The notes beneath the pieces were generated by a model that did no database searches, was not told where the DNA came from, and saw nothing but the letters and a program-made list of their open reading frames with translations. Source: Candidatus Poribacteria bacterium (GTDB lineage: Bacteria > Poribacteria > WGA-4E > WGA-3G). Taken from it: a DNA stretch of 64,000 bases. The DNA is taken from contig JAPPCZ010000105.1 of NCBI GenBank assembly GCA_028824685.1, positions 84,091 to 148,090 on the forward strand. Reading direction: 5' to 3'. Below, piece after piece: positions 59,899-64,000 of this stretch. Each line of letters opens with the position of its first letter. Within the stretch, counting starts at the first letter, position 1. Both the position numbers and the translations under genes were made by a program.

Positions 59899-60507
59899 GG
59901 TTACTTCCCCATAATTGAAGATAAATTAGGTTATCCCAATAAAACGAAATTTGTTCCGTCAAGTTTACGCTGGTTGCAGGGTGTGTAAATATTTTGACAT
60001 GAATACTTTACACACCCAAAAGCAAAAAATTGTTGCATTAAATACGTAAATGTGGTATAATACCTAAAATGTCAGAAATTACTTGTAATAGTAATTGACG
60101 TTTTTTGTAAAGTCGTGTAGACTTTACACTAAGGTGTTAGGAATGCACGGAACGCGTGTGTTACACCTGGGCACGCTTCACCCCCGAGTGGGGGCGCGCC
60201 GACAGTGCTAATCTTCACAAAAGCACAATCAGCGCGTAGCCATGCCATAACCAAACTATGACAGGGCTGGTTTTCATTTTAGCACAAGTATCATTCTTAC
60301 TGCTATGGAAATATGGAAACCAGCGAGCCCGAAAGGGAACAGTTGACAGCAACTTTTCTTTCCTGCCAACATCTCCTTTAGGGTCTGTCAAATCCAAAAT
60401 GACCGCTATATGGAAATACCATATAGATGGATGAAGGTTAGATATTTTTATAATCTAACTCAAATCAACCCATTGGATACATAAGCGTATCCGATAAGGA
60501 GAAAATC
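59899..60507. other. Long leader or RNA-rich region before the coiled-coil cassette
   Basis: Contains a promoter (60033-60061) about 447 bases before the next ATG. The transcribed stretch holds several hairpins: TGTAAAGTC/GACTTTACA (60105-60129 region), CACCCCC/GGGGGCG near 60179-60196, ATATGG/CCATAT (60406), TTAGAT/ATCTAA (60438) and GGATAC/GTATCC (60475). No open frame is convincing. It could be a structured leader, a small RNA or the remnant of a mobile element end. Confidence 0.45.
60033..60061 (+). promoter_or_regulatory. Sigma-70-type promoter driving a long leader
   Basis: TTGCAT at 60033-60038, 17-base spacer, TATAAT at 60056-60061. Confidence 0.6.
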
Positions 60508-61269
60508 ATGTATCGGAAACATTTAGGTCGTAATACTTTAATTGCTATGCTTTGCTGTCTTTTCATTGTCGGGTCTATTGGTGTCTCACACTCATTTGTT
60601 AAAGACGCGTGGGACTGGATAACAGGTGCGAAAGATGTTGTAGAAGGTGTTCAGTCAATCCTTGACGCGTTGCGAACGGATTTACAAGAAGCAGAAAACA
60701 GGCTCGCTGCGGTGAACGATCGTAAGAAGGGGCATGTGGATGCGCGTAACAAAGTTAAAGCGAAGATACTGCCGGATGAGCAGGAACAGTCGCAGGCAGA
60801 ACGAGATGGAAACGCTGCTGCAATAAAGCACAACAATGCGATGTCCGAAGCCAGTACTCTGCGGAGTGAAATAGATGCTTTGACGGAAGAACTCCGTTAT
60901 ATACTGCGTTATGGTTCTACTTCGGATCCGCGGCATGACGAGATATTAGCAGACCTTACAATGAAAAACGGCGCGCTTTCTGTTGCTGAAGATACGATGT
61001 CCGAAGCCAAGAAGGCGTATAACAAAGCGAAATCCAGAGTCAAGTATATCAAAAATAAGCTGCGTGGGGATAGGCGTTATATCTCATATCTAACGGGTCT
61101 TATTGCTGCTTGTGACCGGGAAATCGAGGATTTAGAGCAAAAGATTGAGGATATAAATCAAGCGATTAAGGATGAAAAAGAACGTCGCATACAGGTTCCC
61201 ATAGATACTGCGGAAGGTGAAGCCGAGTTTGAGGAAATGGAAGAGAAGGCGAAGCAACCGCCAGAATAA
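60508..61269 (+). CDS. Exported coiled-coil protein (cassette copy 1, gene A)
   Basis: A 253-residue protein with signal region NTLIAMLCCLFIVGSIGVSH, then long helices of heptad type (QEAENRLAAVNDRKKGHVDA, SEASTLRSEIDALTEELRYI, IAACDREIEDLEQKIEDINQ). No catalytic motif; charged Glu/Lys pattern fits a rod or filament. ATAAGGAG ribosome site. Followed after 31 bases by gene B. No family recognised. Confidence 0.65.
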   Translation: MYRKHLGRNTLIAMLCCLFIVGSIGVSHSFVKDAWDWITGAKDVVEGVQSILDALRTDLQEAENRLAAVNDRKKGHVDARNKVKAKILPDEQEQSQAERDGNAAAIKHNNAMSEASTLRSEIDALTEELRYILRYGSTSDPRHDEILADLTMKNGALSVAEDTMSEAKKAYNKAKSRVKYIKNKLRGDRRYISYLTGLIAACDREIEDLEQKIEDINQAIKDEKERRIQVPIDTAEGEAEFEEMEEKAKQPPE

Positions 61270-61300
61270 CCTGAAGCATAATTAGAGGAGGCGTTGTCTG

Positions 61301-62398
61301 ATGAAAAACAGATTTTTGAAAGTCGTCACTGCGCTGTGTGTGCTGTTTCTTATAATAGGGGGGATCCTCTATATATTTCGGCAGCATAAACACAAACAGG
61401 TCAAAGCGCGCTATGATACCTACATGGCACAATTAGATGACCTTTCAGTTGGTGAAAACGGATTACTGAAGCCATTAACGGACGAGGGTAACGACCCAGA
61501 ATACGATGCGATCTATGAAAAAGCAGATAAGGCACGTAACTATCTGATGAAACATGCTCCGCATCTGCTACCGAAGAAGGATTCATCAGAGGATTCTGAT
61601 GAATCATACAAAGCCTTTCTTTCGTACTTGCAAAAAAATAAGCCCGATGCAGCAGCGAAGTTAGAAGCTGAGTTGGCACAAAATAATCGTGAATATGAAG
61701 CGAAAATCGCTGCAAACGAGGCACAACTTGCTGCGTGGGAGCAAGAAGCGCGTGATCTTGATGTCCAGATAGAGGCGGACAAAAAGAGGCGCGAGGCAGA
61801 CCGCGTGCGTTATGAACAGAGTCGTCTTGAATATGAGCGTATGAAAGCGAAGATAGATACGCTTATTGAAAAGATGAGAGCGGAACTTGTCTTTGATGAT
61901 GCGGGGAATCCGATTGGTTTCAAAAATCTGCCGAGTGCCATAGAGGAGACCTTGTCGTCTGGTGTTGATGATACGCCCGACACACAAACGCCTTCGGGGC
62001 CTGCTGTTCCTTTAGATGTGCCTTCTGACCCCGAACGCGAACCGAACGCGCCCAATATGCCGTCCGATCCGCGTTTGTGGCAAGAGACCCTCAAGGGTGA
62101 GATGGCTCGTTTTGACGTTGGCTTTTATGAGAAGTATCCCGATGTTGCGATACGCTCGCAGCTTTCGGAAGCAGAGTATCAAGTCTTTTTCCCAACGGCA
62201 GAAGCTAAGCGCGCGCTGCAGCGGCGGACAGAAGCGGTGCAAAGGGCGTATGCGAAGCAGTTGGACTCTGTTCTGCGAAGGCTGCCACGCCAAAGTCGTC
62301 AGCAGATGCTACAAGGTGTGCGAGACGACCTTACCCAAAACTGGGATGCAGACTTTGCCGATGCGGTGATAGAGCAGCTGCAACTTGACCAAAAATAA
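61301..62398 (+). CDS. Membrane-anchored coiled-coil protein with conserved C-terminal domain (copy 1, gene B)
   Basis: A 365-residue protein anchored by one N-terminal helix (VVTALCVLFLIIGGILYIFR). A coiled coil follows (AAKLEAELAQNNREYEAKIA, DADKKRREADRVRYEQSRL-type), then a Pro-rich linker (PSGPAVPLDVPSDPEREPNA). The C-terminal domain reads DVGFYEKYPDVAIRSQLSEA and EYQVFFPTAEAKRALQRRTE, which is repeated in diverged form by the last gene of the window. Function unknown; ends in a terminator. Confidence 0.65.
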   Translation: MKNRFLKVVTALCVLFLIIGGILYIFRQHKHKQVKARYDTYMAQLDDLSVGENGLLKPLTDEGNDPEYDAIYEKADKARNYLMKHAPHLLPKKDSSEDSDESYKAFLSYLQKNKPDAAAKLEAELAQNNREYEAKIAANEAQLAAWEQEARDLDVQIEADKKRREADRVRYEQSRLEYERMKAKIDTLIEKMRAELVFDDAGNPIGFKNLPSAIEETLSSGVDDTPDTQTPSGPAVPLDVPSDPEREPNAPNMPSDPRLWQETLKGEMARFDVGFYEKYPDVAIRSQLSEAEYQVFFPTAEAKRALQRRTEAVQRAYAKQLDSVLRRLPRQSRQQMLQGVRDDLTQNWDADFADAVIEQLQLDQK

Positions 62399-62416
62399 TC
62401 AACCTTATTTAAACTG

Positions 62417-62467
62417 CTACAGTCAGCAGGGGGCATCAACCAACCTACTGACTGCAGCATCTTTTTA
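62417..62467 (+). terminator. Terminator after coiled-coil gene B
   Basis: Stem TGCTaCAGTCAG-AGG (62417-62432) with CCT-CTGACTG-AGCA (62445-62460), followed by TCTTTTT. Confidence 0.75.
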
Positions 62468-62518
62468 AATCCTGTCGTGATAGCGTTTTATCGCGACAAA
62501 CCATAGGAGTATTATATC

Positions 62519-62952
62519 ATGAAACGCTATACAGCGTATCCCTTTTTTGTTAATCGCACTCTTTCTCGGTGCGACTCTCACCAACACTACCAACGCAAAC
62601 GATGCGGAAATAGACAGGGTTATTTAGTTTTAAAAATTTTCGATGTTTTTAGATTATTCCGTTAATGTTGTATAGTAGCCTCTTGTCCCTTTAGTCCCGC
62701 TGAATGCCATACGCGCATTCAGCGGGACTAAAGACAGATAAGACAACCGTTGCTGCAGCAGAAAAGCACATGGATGATACTCAAAAGTTGATAGTAATGG
62801 CAGAAGGTATGATAACTCATTATGAAAATCGGGAAAAATATCATGATGGTGAAGTATTAAAACTTCAAAAGCAGATTGATGATCTCAACGCTGAAAAGGC
62901 TAAAGAGAAGAAAATACTTGATGATTATGATAAAAAGGATGAAGACGATTAA
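62519..62952 (+). pseudogene. Broken coiled-coil gene (copy 2, gene A): frameshift plus hairpin element
   Basis: ATG at 62519 (AGGAG at 62505-62509) starts MKRYTAYP; removal of one base in the CCCTTTTTT run near 62541-62549 gives FLLIALFLGATLTNTTNAND, a proper signal peptide, which then meets a stop. After about 75 non-coding bases and an 18-bp perfect hairpin (62690-62732), a helical reading frame continues (TTVAAAEKHMDDTQKLIVMA ... DDYDKKDEDD) to 62952. It fits an exported coiled-coil gene interrupted by a hairpin element. The ATG at 62704 lies inside the hairpin and has no ribosome site. Confidence 0.55.
62690..62732. repeat. 18-bp perfect hairpin element in the broken gene
   Basis: TTTAGTCCCGCTGAATGC (62690-62707) pairs perfectly with GCATTCAGCGGGACTAAA (62715-62732), loop CATACGC. 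The GCTGAATGC/GCATTCAGC core resembles that inside 11302-11503. Confidence 0.75.
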
Positions 62953-63013
62953 TCTTGTTAAGTCCCAGTTAATATTTAATAACTGGGACTACTCAATTTA
63001 TTAGGGGTTTATT

Positions 63014-64000
63014 ATGAGACTATTTACTAAGATTATTATTATTGCACTTATTTCTACACTCGGTTTTTCACTATTATTTATAGTATTAAGTCATAGAACT
63101 GAATTAGGTTATACAGGTTATGGAACTAATACGGATACAGAAGTCGTTGACACTAAAGAAGTTTCCACAGATAACAAAACGAATATAAAACCTATTTCAG
63201 TTAATAATGAGGGTAAAACCAATAAACATGTCGATCCTTTTAAAAAAAAGGAACAGTCGGATTTTGACAGAATTATGAATGATATTTTAAAAAGAAGATC
63301 CGAAGAACAAGGTTCTGCAACGGATTCAGATGAATCTAAAGTTGAATTGCCTGTATTTGAAACTAATTGGATCCCATGGGAAGAATATAAAAACGCCTCA
63401 CCAGAAGCACGACAGGCTATGGCAGATGAATTCAAAGAGCCTGGATCAATAGAAGCGAAAATATCAGAACTTATAAAGGAGTATGACGATAATTTTGATT
63501 TAGAAGCTGTGATAGCGCAAAGTCCTGAATTGCAGTATATGCGTGAAATACGCTTGGAAAATGCTAAACGGCTTGATCAAGAAATCATGGAAATAGAAAG
63601 TCGGTTATCGGAAATACAAACTCGTAGAATATTTATTCTTAAAGTTGCAGAAGAACACGGAGCAACGCTTATCTATGATGAGTCTGGTAACCCAATTGAT
63701 TATGAAAAAGACGAACAGGGCAATCCTATTTTGATGTCTGTTACAGAAAATGCACAGGTATTAGATGATAAATCCGAATCAAATCAAGTATTACCTATCC
63801 GAACCCCTGAACAAAGTAATAATAACATTCCTATAACAAGTGATATAGAATTTAAAGTTACCCAGTTGTGGATAAAGTCGGCTGAACAGTATCCAGATAT
63901 AATTATTTCACAGCAACTTTCTAAAGAAGAATACGATACGTTTTTTTCTTCAAAAGAATTAAGGCAATCATTGGAAGAACGGAAAACTCAGATGCAAAAC
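63014..64000 (+). CDS. Membrane-anchored protein, diverged paralogue of 61301-62398 (3' end outside window)
   Basis: Open from ATG 63014 (TTAGGGG upstream) to the window end, 329 codons. One N-terminal membrane helix (KIIIIALISTLGFSLLFIVL), polar linker, helical middle (IRLENAKRLDQEIMEIESRL), then HGATLIYDESGNPIDYEKDE and QYPDIIISQQLSKEEYDTFF SSKELRQSLEERK-type sequence that matches YPDVAIRSQLSEAEYQVFF in the 61301 gene. Base composition is clearly more A+T-rich than the 61301 copy, so the paralogues are old or one was acquired. Function unknown. Confidence 0.6.
   Translation, partial: MRLFTKIIIIALISTLGFSLLFIVLSHRTELGYTGYGTNTDTEVVDTKEVSTDNKTNIKPISVNNEGKTNKHVDPFKKKEQSDFDRIMNDILKRRSEEQGSATDSDESKVELPVFETNWIPWEEYKNASPEARQAMADEFKEPGSIEAKISELIKEYDDNFDLEAVIAQSPELQYMREIRLENAKRLDQEIMEIESRLSEIQTRRIFILKVAEEHGATLIYDESGNPIDYEKDEQGNPILMSVTENAQVLDDKSESNQVLPIRTPEQSNNNIPITSDIEFKVTQLWIKSAEQYPDIIISQQLSKEEYDTFFSSKELRQSLEERKTQMQN

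Noticed and set aside
60120..60397. Decayed TnpB gene with guide-RNA end (IS200/IS605)
   Set aside because: No reading frame on either strand shows TnpB zinc-ribbon or RuvC motifs; hairpins alone are not enough.
62704..62952. Independent 82-residue gene starting at ATG 62704
   Set aside because: The start codon lies inside a perfect hairpin and has no ribosome site; better read as the tail of a broken gene.
1..64000. tRNA or rRNA genes
   Set aside because: No cloverleaf with a T-arm GTTCRA motif or rRNA core sequence was noticed in the gaps between genes; a tRNAscan run would settle it.

Overview
The window is chromosome-like DNA of moderate to low G+C from an uncultured-type Gram-negative bacterium. 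It encodes an outer membrane (TonB receptors, a porin, many lipoproteins). The gene mix (secreted concanavalin-fold proteins, sulfatase, AlkP-superfamily enzyme, Gfo/Idh/MocA oxidoreductase, HyuA-type hydantoinase, DUF5916 and DUF4856 proteins) suggests Candidatus Poribacteria or a similar sponge- or marine-associated lineage. That placement is inference; there is no rRNA, tRNA or CRISPR array in the window to confirm it.

Layout. 0-5.4 kb, minus strand: partial UbiD-family decarboxylase, TPR protein, two tandem secreted concanavalin-like paralogues, and a 203-residue tyrosine recombinase with a 15-6-15 dyad upstream. 5.9-9.9 kb: BMP-type binding protein, 2-hydroxyacid dehydrogenase and HyuA hydantoinase. 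10.4-22.1 kb: a frameshifted LamG protein, accD, topA, an FtsE/FtsX-like pair whose ATPase has lost key residues, a PolX-type protein, an AlkP-superfamily enzyme and a convergent sulfatase. 22.3-34.1 kb: HEAT-repeat protein, oxidoreductase, ferritin-like protein, CDF transporter, FmdB-type zinc ribbon, a sugar-binding protein with one permease, hisA, a degenerate EF-Tu-like GTPase, and a 366-residue hypothetical overlapping a 37-residue basic peptide.

34.2-59.2 kb is an iron/heme island. It holds methyltransferase, nitroreductase, DUF5916 protein, porin, imelysin-type lipoprotein, di-haem cytochrome, two TonB receptors, DUF4856 lipoprotein, an IsdG/HmoA-type haem monooxygenase, two HmuY-like proteins, a haem/cobalamin-type ABC transporter and a ferritin-like protein closed by a strong terminator. 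Fur-box-like dyads built on a shared core (GATAATGAGACTCATTATC type) lie before many of these genes. Three promoters with perfect TTGACA-17-TATAAT elements stand 52-72 bp upstream of such dyads. Together the genes outline capture of haem at the surface, outer-membrane uptake, ABC import, ring opening and iron storage.

59.2-64 kb: a lipoprotein, then a cassette of exported coiled-coil proteins that appears duplicated. The second copy of its first gene is broken by a frameshift and a hairpin element, and the second copy of its second gene runs off the window.

Short palindromic elements beginning GTAG, some inside MITE-like units with TTATAGT or TACCATTTCTAA ends, sit in many of the longer intergenic gaps. 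Four secreted proteins share a C-terminal K-L-T-T-T-W-G-H-[IL]-K signature that may be a sorting or anchoring signal.
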